Assembly: GCF_958445495.1 (NCBI RefSeq)
Contig: NZ_CAUCSQ010000001.1
Location: 62,001 to 126,000, forward strand
Reading direction: 5' to 3'
Length of the DNA: 64,000 nucleotides
Origin: an uncultured Bacteroides sp.
GTDB lineage: Bacteria; Bacteroidota; Bacteroidia; Bacteroidales; Bacteroidaceae
The notes under the pieces: model-generated
What the model saw: the letters and a program-made list of their open reading frames with translations, nothing else
What the model was told of the DNA's origin: nothing
Databases searched by the model: none
Shown here: one piece after another, positions 9,375 to 18,735 of the stretch
How the letters are laid out: each line of letters begins with the position of its first letter
Numbering within the stretch: position 1 is the stretch's first letter
Made by a program: the position numbers and the translations under genes

Positions 9375-9401
9375 TCATATCACATTAATACATGTATCTT
9401 T

Positions 9402-10091
9402 ATGAATGATTACCGTATTTTAGTTGTCGACGATGAAGAAGACCTCTGTGAGATTCTGAAATTCAACCTTGAGAATGAAGGTTATGAGGTGGATACCGCC
9501 AATTCCGCCGAAGAAGCGTTAAAAACGGATATCGGCAGCTATCATCTGATTCTGCTTGACGTGATGATGGGAGAAATCTCCGGCTTCAAGATGGCGAACA
9601 TGTTGAAGAAAGATAAGAAAACAGCGAAAGTACCCATTATTTTCATCACGGCGAAGGATACTGAAAACGATACTGTCACCGGCTTTAACCTGGGAGCCGA
9701 CGATTACATTTCCAAACCTTTCTCCCTGCGTGAGGTCATCGCACGTGTAAAGGCGGTGCTCAGACGCACGGCAACTGCGGAAACGGAAAGAGTGCCCGAA
9801 CGCCTGACCTACCGTTCATTGGTGGTCGATATCACTAAAAAGAAAGCAAGCATAGACGGCGAAGAAGTGGCATTGACTAAAAAAGAATTTGAGATATTGC
9901 TTCTGCTGGTGCAAAACAAGGGACGTGTATTTTCGCGCGAGGATATTCTTGCACGCATCTGGAGCGATGAAGTATATGTGCTGGACCGCACGATTGACGT
10001 CAATATCACCCGTCTGCGGAAAAAAATCGGCGAATACGGCAAGTGTATCGTAACCCGTCTCGGATACGGTTATTGTTTTGAAGCTGAATAA
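9402..10091 (+). CDS. OmpR/PhoB-family response regulator
   Basis: 229 residues starting MNDYRILVVDDEE. Receiver domain: acidic pair D10/D11, phospho-acceptor D53 (LILLDVMMGE), Lys105 in DDYISKPF. A winged-helix DNA-binding domain follows (LTKKEFEILLLLVQNKGRVFSREDIL, then DVNITRLRKKIG), ending 229 residues in, the usual family length. The histidine kinase starts 9 nt after its stop, so the two form one operon and a cognate pair. It resembles the PhoP/PhoB group; nothing in the sequence identifies the signal. It is not obviously RprY. Confidence 0.9.
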   Translation: MNDYRILVVDDEEDLCEILKFNLENEGYEVDTANSAEEALKTDIGSYHLILLDVMMGEISGFKMANMLKKDKKTAKVPIIFITAKDTENDTVTGFNLGADDYISKPFSLREVIARVKAVLRRTATAETERVPERLTYRSLVVDITKKKASIDGEEVALTKKEFEILLLLVQNKGRVFSREDILARIWSDEVYVLDRTIDVNITRLRKKIGEYGKCIVTRLGYGYCFEAE

Positions 10092-10100
10092 TTATTTACT

Positions 10101-11882
10101 ATGAACCTGCCTGTCAATCAAAAACATTTCCTCTCTTTCAGCCGGAAGCTTTTTCTATCGGTCATTTCGCTATTCCTTGCGTTTGCGGCCTGCTTCATCG
10201 CTTACCAGTACCAAAGGGAAAGGGTATATAAGATAGAGCTGTTGGACACGCAACTGCAGGATTACAACAGCCGTTTGTACGAACAACTGAACGATAGTTC
10301 CGACATTGCGGAAACTACCGATAAATATATACATGCTCACGCATTGAAAGATTTGCGTGTGACGCTGATTGACTTGCAGGGGAATGTAATCTACGACAGT
10401 TATAAGACTCAAGGGATAAGACTCGAAAATCATCATAACCGCCCGGAAGTACAGAAAGCAATCAAGGAAGGCAACGGGTTTGACGTACGCCGCACTTCCG
10501 AAACTACCGGATTGCCTTATTTTTATTCCGCTACACGTTATGGCGATTATATTCTCCGCTCCGCACTTCCTTACAACGTCAGCCTGGTCAATAACCTGAA
10601 AGCGGACCCCCGCTACCTGTGGTTCACCGTGATTGTCTCTTTATTGTTAATGGTGATATTTTATAAATTCACCAATAAACTGGGTACTTCAATCAGCCAG
10701 CTCCGCGAGTTCGCCATGCGGGCCGACCGGAACGAACCTATCGAAATGGCTATGCAATCGGCTTTTCCCCACAATGAGCTGGGAGAAATCTCACAGCATA
10801 TCATTCAAATATACAAGCGGTTGCACGAAACAAAGGAAGCGCTTTACATCGAGCGCGAGAAACTGATTACGCATCTTCAAATCTCGCATGAAGGGCTGGG
10901 GGTATTCACCAAAGACAAAAAAGAAATTCTGGTGAACAATCTCTTCACTCAATACAGTAACCTGATTTCGGATTCCAACCTGGAAACGACGGAAGAAATA
11001 TTCGCCATCAATGAACTGAAAGAAATTATCCGTTTCATAAACAAGAACCAGCAACAACGCTCGTACGGCAAAGATGAGAAACGGATGTCTATCACTGTCA
11101 ATAAAAACGGACGGACGTTTATCGTGGAATGTATTATTTTCCAGGATGCCAGTTTTGAAATTTCCATCAACGACGTCACTCAAGAAGAGGAACAGGTGCG
11201 ATTGAAACGGCAACTGACACAGAACATCGCCCATGAGCTCAAGACACCGGTCAGCAGCATTCAGGGGTATCTGGAAACCATTGTCAGCAATGAAAACATA
11301 CCAAGGGAGAAAATGAATGTCTTCCTCGAACGCTGTTATGCGCAAAGCAACCGCCTCAGCCGCTTGTTGCGGGACATATCCGTACTGACCCGCATGGATG
11401 AGGCCGCCAATATGATTGATATGGAACGGGTAGATATCAGCGTGTTGGTGAACAACATCATCAATGAAGTCGCCCTGGAACTGGAGGAGAAACATATCAC
11501 TGTCATCGACTCTCTGAAAAAGGGGATACAGCTTAAAGGCAATTATTCTCTGCTTTACTCTATCTTCCGTAATTTAATGGATAATGCGATTGCGTATGCC
11601 GGAACCGATATCCGGATTAGCATCAGTTGTTTCCGCGAAGATGAGAATTTCTATTATTTCAGTTTCGCCGATACGGGGATTGGCGTGCCCGCCGAACATC
11701 TGAACCGTTTATTCGAACGTTTTTACCGGGTAGACAAAGGCCGCTCGCGCAAATTGGGCGGTACGGGACTGGGACTGGCTATCGTAAAGAACGCTGTTAT
11801 CATTCATGGGGGCAGCATATCCGCCAAAAACAGCCAAAGCGGAGGACTGGAATTTGTCTTTACGCTGGCAAAAGAGAAATAG
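10101..11882 (+). CDS. PhoR-like sensor histidine kinase
   Basis: 593 residues. Two membrane segments (about 15-35 and 172-192) frame a periplasmic domain of about 135 residues containing LRVTLIDLQGNVIYDSY, a PhoR/WalK-type sensor. Then a HAMP-like linker, a PAS-like stretch (about 255-360), HisKA with NIAHELKTPVSS (H378) and a HATPase domain with RNLMDNAIAYAG, DTGIGVP and GTGLGLAI. It has all the parts of an active kinase and follows the response regulator closely. By family it would phosphorylate that regulator. The ligand is unknown. Confidence 0.9.
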   Translation: MNLPVNQKHFLSFSRKLFLSVISLFLAFAACFIAYQYQRERVYKIELLDTQLQDYNSRLYEQLNDSSDIAETTDKYIHAHALKDLRVTLIDLQGNVIYDSYKTQGIRLENHHNRPEVQKAIKEGNGFDVRRTSETTGLPYFYSATRYGDYILRSALPYNVSLVNNLKADPRYLWFTVIVSLLLMVIFYKFTNKLGTSISQLREFAMRADRNEPIEMAMQSAFPHNELGEISQHIIQIYKRLHETKEALYIEREKLITHLQISHEGLGVFTKDKKEILVNNLFTQYSNLISDSNLETTEEIFAINELKEIIRFINKNQQQRSYGKDEKRMSITVNKNGRTFIVECIIFQDASFEISINDVTQEEEQVRLKRQLTQNIAHELKTPVSSIQGYLETIVSNENIPREKMNVFLERCYAQSNRLSRLLRDISVLTRMDEAANMIDMERVDISVLVNNIINEVALELEEKHITVIDSLKKGIQLKGNYSLLYSIFRNLMDNAIAYAGTDIRISISCFREDENFYYFSFADTGIGVPAEHLNRLFERFYRVDKGRSRKLGGTGLGLAIVKNAVIIHGGSISAKNSQSGGLEFVFTLAKEK

Positions 11883-11936
11883 GGTAACAACGGAGAGGCA
11901 GAATTTCAATCAGACCACAGAAAAAGCGGAGAATGT

Positions 11937-11967
11937 TTTGAATAATAGGAAAAGGAAATTATCTTTG
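11937..11967 (+). promoter_or_regulatory. Promoter upstream of the DUF5106 lipoprotein gene
   Basis: -33 TTTG (11937-11940), 19-bp spacer, -7 TATCTTTG (11960-11967). It predicts a leader of roughly 150 nt before the ATG at 12123. The leader contains short open frames in two registers but no recognisable gene. Confidence 0.65.
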
Positions 11968-12122
11968 TTTTCTCCGATACTTATGAGGACGGAACAAAAA
12001 CGAGCTTGCCGTCGCTCTACTCCTGCTATTTCCCAACAACCAATCCGGAATTACAGGGCGTCAAGCCGGCACTGGTGATGTTCTCCATAAGTCCGGCATT
12101 AAGTATAAAGGTCAAAAAGGTC

Positions 12123-13061
12123 ATGAAAACGAATATAAACTTTCTTTGGATACTGTGTTTCTTTCTTGTAAGCGCTTGTAAAAACGGCAATGCTTCCGGA
12201 CAAAGCCTGAGCGAACCTTCAAAAGATACGCTCAGCAGTTTTACCTTGCCTTCTATTCCTTCAATAATCATAGCGCCGGAACAACGCACGGAATTCTTGG
12301 CGAAGCATTACTGGGATAACGTAAACTTTGCCGATACCAGTTATATCCATCATCCGGAAGTGACCGAACAGGCGTGGGCAAATTATTGCGGCATATTAAA
12401 TAGCATTCCCCTCGAAATGGCGCAGGAGGCCATACGAAACACCATCGACCGGGCAAATGCGGACAAGAAGGTATTTATCTACATGACTGACCTGGCAGAC
12501 AAATACTTATACAACCCCAATTCCCCGATGCGCAATGAGGAACTGTACATTCCGGTATTGGAAGCAATGGCAGTTTCTCCTGTCTTGGAAGAAATAGAAA
12601 AAGTACGTCCTAAAGCCCGGTTGGAACTGGCTAATAAAAACCGTATCGGAACGAAAGCGTTGAACTTTACGTACACCTTGCCTTCCGGCGTCCAAGGCAC
12701 TCTTTACCAACTACAGGCTGACTACATACTGGTATTCATCAATAATCCCGGTTGTCATGCCTGCACGGAAACAATCGATGCTTTAAAACACGCTCCCGTC
12801 ATCGGGCAACTTCTGAAAGAGAAAAAGCTAATCGTGCTTTCTTTCTATCCTGACGAAGAACTGGAGGAATGGCGCAAACATCTGAATGAATTTCCGGAAG
12901 AATGGATTAACAGCTATGACAAGGAGCTGACGCTCAGGGAAAAACAACTGTACGACTTGAAAGCTATCCCTACCCTCTACCTATTGGACAGGGAGAAAAA
13001 GGTATTGTTGAAAGATGCCACCGCGCAGGTTATCGAAGAGTATCTGATGCTGCACCGATAG
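12123..13061 (+). CDS. DUF5106 / thioredoxin-like lipoprotein
   Basis: 312 residues from the ATG at 12123; the reading frame is open further upstream, but this start gives a proper lipoprotein signal (FFLVSAC, lipobox Cys at about residue 19). The N-terminal half (EFLAKHYWDNVNF) is typical of DUF5106, a Bacteroidota family found before TlpA-like domains. The C-terminal half has a thioredoxin-type redox motif CHAC preceded by FINNPG and a cis-Pro-like AIPTLYLLD turn. I infer an envelope disulfide oxidoreductase; partners are unknown. It is transcribed from its own promoter. Confidence 0.75.
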   Translation: MKTNINFLWILCFFLVSACKNGNASGQSLSEPSKDTLSSFTLPSIPSIIIAPEQRTEFLAKHYWDNVNFADTSYIHHPEVTEQAWANYCGILNSIPLEMAQEAIRNTIDRANADKKVFIYMTDLADKYLYNPNSPMRNEELYIPVLEAMAVSPVLEEIEKVRPKARLELANKNRIGTKALNFTYTLPSGVQGTLYQLQADYILVFINNPGCHACTETIDALKHAPVIGQLLKEKKLIVLSFYPDEELEEWRKHLNEFPEEWINSYDKELTLREKQLYDLKAIPTLYLLDREKKVLLKDATAQVIEEYLMLHR

Positions 13062-13121
13062 CCGAAACACCCGAATCGGTTTTTCTTTTCTATCCCGACG
13101 CAAAAGAAAAAGAATACTCCC

Positions 13122-13152
13122 TTGCAAAAGACAAATAAACTGCCTATCTTTG
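13122..13152 (+). promoter_or_regulatory. Promoter of the B12-uptake operon
   Basis: -33 TTG (13122-13124), 20-bp spacer, -7 TATCTTTG (13145-13152). It lies immediately upstream of the cobalamin riboswitch and gives a leader of about 370 nt. Confidence 0.7.
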
Positions 13153-13161
13153 TCGCGCATT

Positions 13162-13345
13162 GGTTTGCGACTCCCGCTTACGGGAGAAGCAATTAAAAGG
13201 GAATCAGGTGTAACTCCTGAACAGTCCCGCTGCTGTAAGTTCCATAATTATGTTACGGACAACCTACTTTCAGCCACTGGATTATACTCCGGGAAGGCGT
13301 TTGTAACAGGAACAAGTCAGAAGACCTGCCATGCAACCAATTTCA
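13162..13345 (+). ncRNA. Cobalamin (AdoCbl-class) riboswitch
   Basis: The leader of the btuB-like gene carries the conserved cobalamin-riboswitch core: AAAAGGGAATCAGGTG, then CCTGAACAGTCCCGCTGC, GCCACTGG, GGGAAGGCG, and the B12 box AAGTCAGAAGACCTGCC (13314-13330). Order and spacing match the family. It should sense cobalamin and lower expression of the uptake genes when B12 is plentiful. About 120 nt further on lies a strong hairpin that could be its expression platform. Confidence 0.93.
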
Positions 13346-13465
13346 CTGCTTTCGAGGAAAAAGCGTTGAGTCTAATGAACCGGACAATCCGTCTATCATT
13401 TCATTCATCACTCTGATTCAGAGAAAGTATGTTTAAACTAATAAACTCTGCCAAGTTTATTTTTC

Positions 13466-13501
13466 GTGTCCGGTCGAAGGGATTTCGCCCGGACACTTTT
13501 A
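13466..13501 (+). terminator. Candidate riboswitch-controlled terminator hairpin
   Basis: GTGTCCGG ... CCGGACAC with extra inner pairs (CGAA/TTCG) followed by TTTT, 29 nt before the btuB ATG. The segment ACCGGACA at 13379-13386, just after the riboswitch, is complementary over 8 nt to TGTCCGGT in the left arm (13467-13474) and could act as an antiterminator. The T run is short, so translational control is also possible. Confidence 0.5.
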
Positions 13502-13529
13502 AGATGTATCAACAGAACGGAGATTAAGA

Positions 13530-15569
13530 ATGAGACATGTAGCATTTTATAAAAGTATGATTGCTGTATTCTGCCATCAGCTCATCTTCACATCTCTTTT
13601 TGCACAGCAAAAAGTAGATACGGCACATACATACTCCATTCCGGAAATCACCGTTTCAGATATTTACCAAACCCGCGAGGTGCGGTCTGCAGCCCCGTTA
13701 CAAATACTTTCCAAAGAGGCCTTAACAAATTTACAGGCTTTGCAGGTGTCTGATGCAGTCAAACATTTTGCCGGCGTAACCGTCAAAGATTACGGAGGCA
13801 TAGGGGGACTAAAAACCGTATCGATACGCAGCCTGGGAGCGCAGCATACCGCTGTCGGTTATGACGGAATTGCCATAACCGACTGCCAAACGGGGCAGAT
13901 TGATATCGGCCGTTTCTCACTCGACAATGTTGACCGGCTTTCATTAAGCAACGGCCAGAATGACAATATCTTCCAACCGGCACGTTTTTTCGCATCAGCA
14001 GGTATCCTTAACATACAAACGCTGACCCCACGTTTTGAGAAAGGTACTCGCACCCATATAAACGCTTCATTTAAAACCGGCTCGTGGGGATTAATCAATC
14101 CCTCTATTTTGCTGGAACGGCAAATCAATCCCAAATGGGCAATTACAGCCAACGGCGAATGGATGTCATCGGACGGGCGATATCCTTATACCTTACATTA
14201 CGGGAATACTGCGGACGACTTGACTTCACGTGAAAAACGAAAGAACACGGATGTACAGACTTTCCGCGCCGAAACCGGAATTTACGGTAACTTCTCCGAC
14301 AAAGAACAATGGAAACTAAAAGCGTATTATTTCCAGTCTTCCCGGGGATTGCCCAAAGCTACTACACTTTATAACGATTACTCTACCCAACATTTATGGG
14401 ACAAAAATACATTTATACAAAGCCAGTATAAAAAAGAATTTAACCGGAAATGGGTGTTCCGGACTTCCGCCAAATGGAACTGGAGTTACCAACGTTATCT
14501 GGACCCTGCCGTAAAAAATGAAAAAGGACAGACGGAAAACAGCTATTATCAACAGGAATATTATCTTTCCGCCTCCGTATTATACAGGTTGCTGGACAAT
14601 CTTTCATTCTCTCTGTCTACTGACGGAAGCATCAACACGATGAATTCCAACATGACGGATTTCACACATCCTGCCCGGTACTCATGGCTGACTGCTTTTG
14701 CCGGAAAATATATCAATGAATGGCTTACTTTGTCCACATCTGCATTGGCGACTGTTATCGACGAACATGCCGACGAGGGAGGAAGCGCCGGCAACCATCG
14801 GAAACTGACCCCTTATGTGAGTGCCACATTCAAACCTTTCCCGAATGAGGAATTCCGTATCCGTTTTTTCTACAAAGATATTTTTCGTTTACCCAGTTTC
14901 AATGATTTGTATTATCAGGAAGTCGGAAACAGAAAGTTAAAACCCGAAAACGCGCGTCAATATAATGTCGGTATGGCATATAGCAGAAATGTATGTGCCT
15001 TTTTGCCTTACTTGTCGGCAACCGTCGATGCGTATTACAACAAGGTGACGGATAAAATCATTGCCTATCCGACCAAAAACCTCGCCGTATGGAGCATGAG
15101 AAACCTGGGTATCGTGGAAATCAAAGGAGTCGATATCACAGGAAACATATCGCTCTGCCCGGTGGAGAATATCCGTATCAATCTTTCCGGTAATTATACA
15201 TATCAACGCGCTCTGGATGTCACAGCTCCGGAAGCCGACCCTAATAAATCGACTTATAAACATCAAATAGCCTATACTCCCCGTATTTCCGGTTCAGGAC
15301 AGGCGGGGATTGAAACGCCGTGGATAAATCTTTCTTACTCATTTCTCTTTTCAGGAAAACGTTATGCATTGGGACAAAATATTGCCGAGAACCGTTTGGA
15401 CAGTTACAGTGAACATAGTGTTTCAGCCTGCCGTAATTTCAAAATAAGAAAAATAACGACTTCAATCTGCGTGGAAGTATTGAACCTGACAGACGAAAAT
15501 TATGAGATTGTACAGTTTTTCCCAATGCCGGGACGCTCTGTAAGGGCTACATTACGAATCAAATATTAA
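13530..15569 (+). CDS. btuB: TonB-dependent cobalamin receptor, BtuB-like
   Basis: 679 residues, with a signal peptide of about 25 residues ending LFAQQ, a plug domain (residues about 45-160: KEALTNLQALQVSDAVKHF, VSIRSLGAQHTAVGYDG) and a 22-strand-type barrel ending RSVRATLRIKY. A possible TonB box is EITVSD near the mature N-terminus. The receptor lacks the carboxypeptidase-like N-terminal extension of SusC proteins. A cobalamin riboswitch controls it and a BtuG-like lipoprotein gene follows 21 nt later, which together make vitamin B12 or related corrinoids the likely substrate. Energy comes from TonB-ExbBD, which is not encoded here. Confidence 0.88.
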   Translation: MRHVAFYKSMIAVFCHQLIFTSLFAQQKVDTAHTYSIPEITVSDIYQTREVRSAAPLQILSKEALTNLQALQVSDAVKHFAGVTVKDYGGIGGLKTVSIRSLGAQHTAVGYDGIAITDCQTGQIDIGRFSLDNVDRLSLSNGQNDNIFQPARFFASAGILNIQTLTPRFEKGTRTHINASFKTGSWGLINPSILLERQINPKWAITANGEWMSSDGRYPYTLHYGNTADDLTSREKRKNTDVQTFRAETGIYGNFSDKEQWKLKAYYFQSSRGLPKATTLYNDYSTQHLWDKNTFIQSQYKKEFNRKWVFRTSAKWNWSYQRYLDPAVKNEKGQTENSYYQQEYYLSASVLYRLLDNLSFSLSTDGSINTMNSNMTDFTHPARYSWLTAFAGKYINEWLTLSTSALATVIDEHADEGGSAGNHRKLTPYVSATFKPFPNEEFRIRFFYKDIFRLPSFNDLYYQEVGNRKLKPENARQYNVGMAYSRNVCAFLPYLSATVDAYYNKVTDKIIAYPTKNLAVWSMRNLGIVEIKGVDITGNISLCPVENIRINLSGNYTYQRALDVTAPEADPNKSTYKHQIAYTPRISGSGQAGIETPWINLSYSFLFSGKRYALGQNIAENRLDSYSEHSVSACRNFKIRKITTSICVEVLNLTDENYEIVQFFPMPGRSVRATLRIKY

Positions 15570-15590
15570 AAATTTAAATCGTATATTCAC

Positions 15591-17567
15591 GTGAAAATAA
15601 ATTTAACATATATATTTTATCTCTGTCTGACGCTATTCTTCTTTTTCGCCGCTTGTGACGACATGGAAGACAAACCTTTCACTTCACCGGACATTACAGG
15701 CGATGTGACGGAAACAAATACGGCCGAGCTCTATGTTTTATGTGAAGGATTGTTTAATCAGAATAACAGCTCGCTAATGCGTTTTTCTTTCGGCAACCAG
15801 AGAATGGTACGGGATTATTTTAAAACCATCAATCATCGCGGATTAGGGGATACGGCAAATGATTTGGCTATTTACGGAAATAAGATATATATTGTGGTTA
15901 ATGTTTCCAGTACAGTGGAGGTCGTAGATTTCCAGACCGGTAAATCGTTGAAACAGATTCAACTGCTGGCTGATAACGGAAGTCCCAGGGAACCAAGATA
16001 CATCACTTTTCACAAGGAAAAGGCTTACGTATGTTCTTACGACGGAACAGTAGCGCGTATAGATACCGCCTCGCTTACCATAGACGCTATCACATCAGCA
16101 GGACGTAATCCTGACGGTATCTGCGTACTAAATGACAAACTATATATTTCCAATTCCGGAGGATTGGATTATGCCTCCGGCTCAGGTGTAGACAATACGG
16201 TGTCTGTCATTGACATAGCAACCTTTAAGGAGACCGGTAAAATTGCAGTAGGCCCGAATCCGGGCAGGATAATAGCCGACGAGAAAGAACAAGCTGTTTA
16301 CGTTGTTACCCGCGGGGAAGATGTTGAAACGGGAGATTACAACTTTGTTAAAATAGACTGCCGGACGAATTCGGTCATTCATTACGGCGAGAAGGTCCAG
16401 AATTTCGCCATCGACGGGGATATCGCTTATTTATATACTTATAACTACAGTACACAAACTTCTGCTATCAAGACTTTCAACTTGAAAACCGGAAAGACTG
16501 TCCGGGAGAATTTCATCACGGATGGAACCGTTGTAAACACTCCTTATGGAATCAATATTAATCCTTATAGCGGCAATGTATATATTACCGACGCTTACGA
16601 CTATACCGTATATGGGGATTTGCTCTGCTTCAACCAACAGGGACAACTTCTGTTCCGTTTAAATAATATAGGGCTCAATCCCAACACGGTTGTATTCAGC
16701 GATAAGGCATCCCGAAGCGACATTGACAGTGATACTGAAGAAACCGGAAATACATTGGCGTTTGCCGACAAGGTCTGGGAATACAGGCCGGCTCCCGGAC
16801 AGTTTATCAACACTACAACATCGGCATATAAAGAAGGATTCACCTATGAAGAGGTATTGGAAGAGGCTACCCGGAAAATACAGCAAAAATCAATTATTAC
16901 GTTAGGCGGTTTCGGAGGCTATATCGTTTTGGGATTTCCCCAATCAATTCCGAACATAAAAGGAGAATATGATTTTAAAATAAGAGGTAACGCTTATTAC
17001 AACTCAAAGACCGGAACCGGTGAATTAGGAGGGAGTGCAGAACCGGGCATCGTATTCGTATCTAAGGATGTAAACGGCAACGGAAAACCGGATGACGAAT
17101 GGTATGAATTGGCCGGAAGCGAATACGGAAAAGAAACGGAGACCCGAAAATATGAAATTACATACTATCGCCCGGAACCCGGCAAAGATGTCTATTGGAA
17201 GGATAATCAGGGAAATGACGGGTATGTGTTTCGAAATGTCTTTCATAATCAGGAATCTTATTATCCTGTCTGGATACGGGAAGACGCAATGACATTCCGG
17301 GGAACACGCCTGAAAGACAATGCCGTTTTAGAAAACGGATTATGGGTGGGATATTGTTATCCGTGGGGATATGCCGATAATCATCCCAATAACAGGGAAG
17401 AAAGCAATTTCAAAATAGACTGGGCCGTGAACAGCAACGGGGAACCGATGACTTTGGACTGTATAGACTTCGTCAAAATCATGACTGCCGTCAACCAAGA
17501 TGCAGGACAGATGGGAGAAATATCAACGGAAATAATGACTGTGGAAAATTTACATGCCGAGAATTAA
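15591..17567 (+). CDS. btuG: BtuG-like surface cobalamin-binding lipoprotein with an extra C-terminal domain
   Basis: 658 residues from a GTG start. Lipoprotein signal peptide with lipobox FFAAC (Cys at about 22) followed by acidic residues, consistent with export to the cell surface. Residues about 45-375 form a seven-bladed propeller of the DUF5074/BtuG type (LYVLCEGLFNQNNSSLMRF, GDTANDLAIYGNKIYIVVN, NPDGICVLNDKLYISNSGG). BtuG proteins bind B12 with very high affinity and cap BtuB. The last 260 or so residues (DVNGNGKPDDEWYELAG, GYCYPWGYADNHPNN) are a second domain not needed for a minimal BtuG; I cannot assign it. The gene is in the riboswitch operon. Name assigned by family and context, not by proven function. 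Confidence 0.8.
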   Translation: MKINLTYIFYLCLTLFFFFAACDDMEDKPFTSPDITGDVTETNTAELYVLCEGLFNQNNSSLMRFSFGNQRMVRDYFKTINHRGLGDTANDLAIYGNKIYIVVNVSSTVEVVDFQTGKSLKQIQLLADNGSPREPRYITFHKEKAYVCSYDGTVARIDTASLTIDAITSAGRNPDGICVLNDKLYISNSGGLDYASGSGVDNTVSVIDIATFKETGKIAVGPNPGRIIADEKEQAVYVVTRGEDVETGDYNFVKIDCRTNSVIHYGEKVQNFAIDGDIAYLYTYNYSTQTSAIKTFNLKTGKTVRENFITDGTVVNTPYGININPYSGNVYITDAYDYTVYGDLLCFNQQGQLLFRLNNIGLNPNTVVFSDKASRSDIDSDTEETGNTLAFADKVWEYRPAPGQFINTTTSAYKEGFTYEEVLEEATRKIQQKSIITLGGFGGYIVLGFPQSIPNIKGEYDFKIRGNAYYNSKTGTGELGGSAEPGIVFVSKDVNGNGKPDDEWYELAGSEYGKETETRKYEITYYRPEPGKDVYWKDNQGNDGYVFRNVFHNQESYYPVWIREDAMTFRGTRLKDNAVLENGLWVGYCYPWGYADNHPNNREESNFKIDWAVNSNGEPMTLDCIDFVKIMTAVNQDAGQMGEISTEIMTVENLHAEN

Positions 17568-17603
17568 CTAATAGAATAATTAACAATTAAAATTAAAAAG
17601 AAC

Positions 17604-18368
17604 ATGAAAAAATTATCTTTGTTACTATTGTTATCAGTATTTGTATTTTGCGGATGTGACAATGATGATGATGATGTAAAAAACGAAATCGTTGTAAGTT
17701 TTGAGAATTTATTGACGGAAGACGAATCCGAGTTTAAGACAACAGAGGGAGAAATAGATGGTTATTACATGAAATGTTACTTCAGAGATTCTCAAAATTT
17801 AGTTGAATTACCGCATTATTACAATAACAATGCAGAAGATACCAGTTTCGGAGGCGGCTTCACTTACACTAACCGTACTGATATCACGACTGCCGGATTT
17901 TCCAATATCAGCGCTATAACAGCAAAAGGGAAAAACGGGAAAGTATATCTAACGTCAAATACCAATAGCTATACGCCTGCCCAAATCACGAATCTTAACA
18001 CCGGAAGATATAAATTCAAAGGTGCATGGGTAACAAATACGACTTACGATTATCTTGCTATCAAGGATGGAAATGACGGTAATCCCACACCTTACGTAAA
18101 AGGTCCTTTTACCGATGGCGACTGGTTTAAACTAACGGCTACCGGATATAAGAACGACGGCAGTGTCATCGGGAGCATTGATTTTTACCTGGCTGATTTT
18201 CGCGACGGCAAACAGGAAATTGTCAATACATGGAAATGGTTTGACTGGAGCAGCATAAGCGATGCCGAATATATTAAATTCGAGATGAGCTCAACGGATG
18301 TAGACGAACACGGGATAGTGACTCCTTCATATTTCTGCCTTGACGGTATCACTTTTACCGAGAACTAG
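17604..18368 (+). CDS. DUF4465-like surface lipoprotein of the B12 operon
   Basis: 254 residues. Lipoprotein signal with lipobox VFCGC then an acidic stretch DNDDDD, a typical surface-export signal in Bacteroides. The body has VVSFENLLT near the start, GFTYTNRTD, and WFKLTATGYKNDGSVIGS and YFCLDGITF at the end; these are features of DUF4465 proteins, beta-sandwich proteins often found beside TonB-dependent corrinoid transport genes. It follows the BtuG-like gene by 36 nt and probably assists corrinoid capture, but binding is not shown by the sequence. Confidence 0.7.
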   Translation: MKKLSLLLLLSVFVFCGCDNDDDDVKNEIVVSFENLLTEDESEFKTTEGEIDGYYMKCYFRDSQNLVELPHYYNNNAEDTSFGGGFTYTNRTDITTAGFSNISAITAKGKNGKVYLTSNTNSYTPAQITNLNTGRYKFKGAWVTNTTYDYLAIKDGNDGNPTPYVKGPFTDGDWFKLTATGYKNDGSVIGSIDFYLADFRDGKQEIVNTWKWFDWSSISDAEYIKFEMSSTDVDEHGIVTPSYFCLDGITFTEN

Positions 18369-18508
18369 AATAACAGCCGGTTTATTCATCTAAAACCAAC
18401 GACCTGTTTTCAGCGAACCGTCACCGTTGGAATTAAAAACGGTATTCATATTCGGAAAGATTGTATTCCAATAAAAGGATATTATCCTGTTATATAAAAA
18501 TCAGCGTT

Positions 18509-18561
18509 TTCCTTTATGAATTCTCTTCTCTTTGAAGGGGTTCATAAAGGAATCTTTTCTC
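18509..18561 (+). terminator. Probable terminator of the B12-uptake operon
   Basis: Perfect 12-bp inverted repeat TTCCTTTATGAA (18509-18520) / TTCATAAAGGAA (18541-18552), 20-nt loop, followed by TCTTTTCTC. It lies in the 367-bp gap after the DUF4465-like gene (18369-18735). The gap also holds a small palindrome AGGATATTATCCT at 18476-18488; I see no gene in it. Confidence 0.5.
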
Positions 18562-18735
18562 AATTATAAAAGACAGGCTGTATGGGAATACAATCTCTTT
18601 TTCTGCCTTATCTCTCCCTCCTCCCCAAAAAATCCGGGTTATGTGCAAAGCTCCTTCCTCATAAGAATAACTTGCCCGTGCAAACAAAAGCTTTTTCCAG
18701 GTGTTTATCTAATATCTGACTTAATACGAAGAGAT

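Noticed and set aside
9309..9401. Upstream extension of the response regulator
   Set aside because: The extra residues precede the receiver fold and overlap a consensus promoter; the ATG at 9402 fits.
12006..12122. Upstream extension of the DUF5106 gene
   Set aside because: It would hide the lipoprotein signal peptide that begins at 12123.
11983..12122. Short frames in the DUF5106 leader
   Set aside because: One frame is in register with a stop directly upstream and lacks a start codon; none resembles a known protein.
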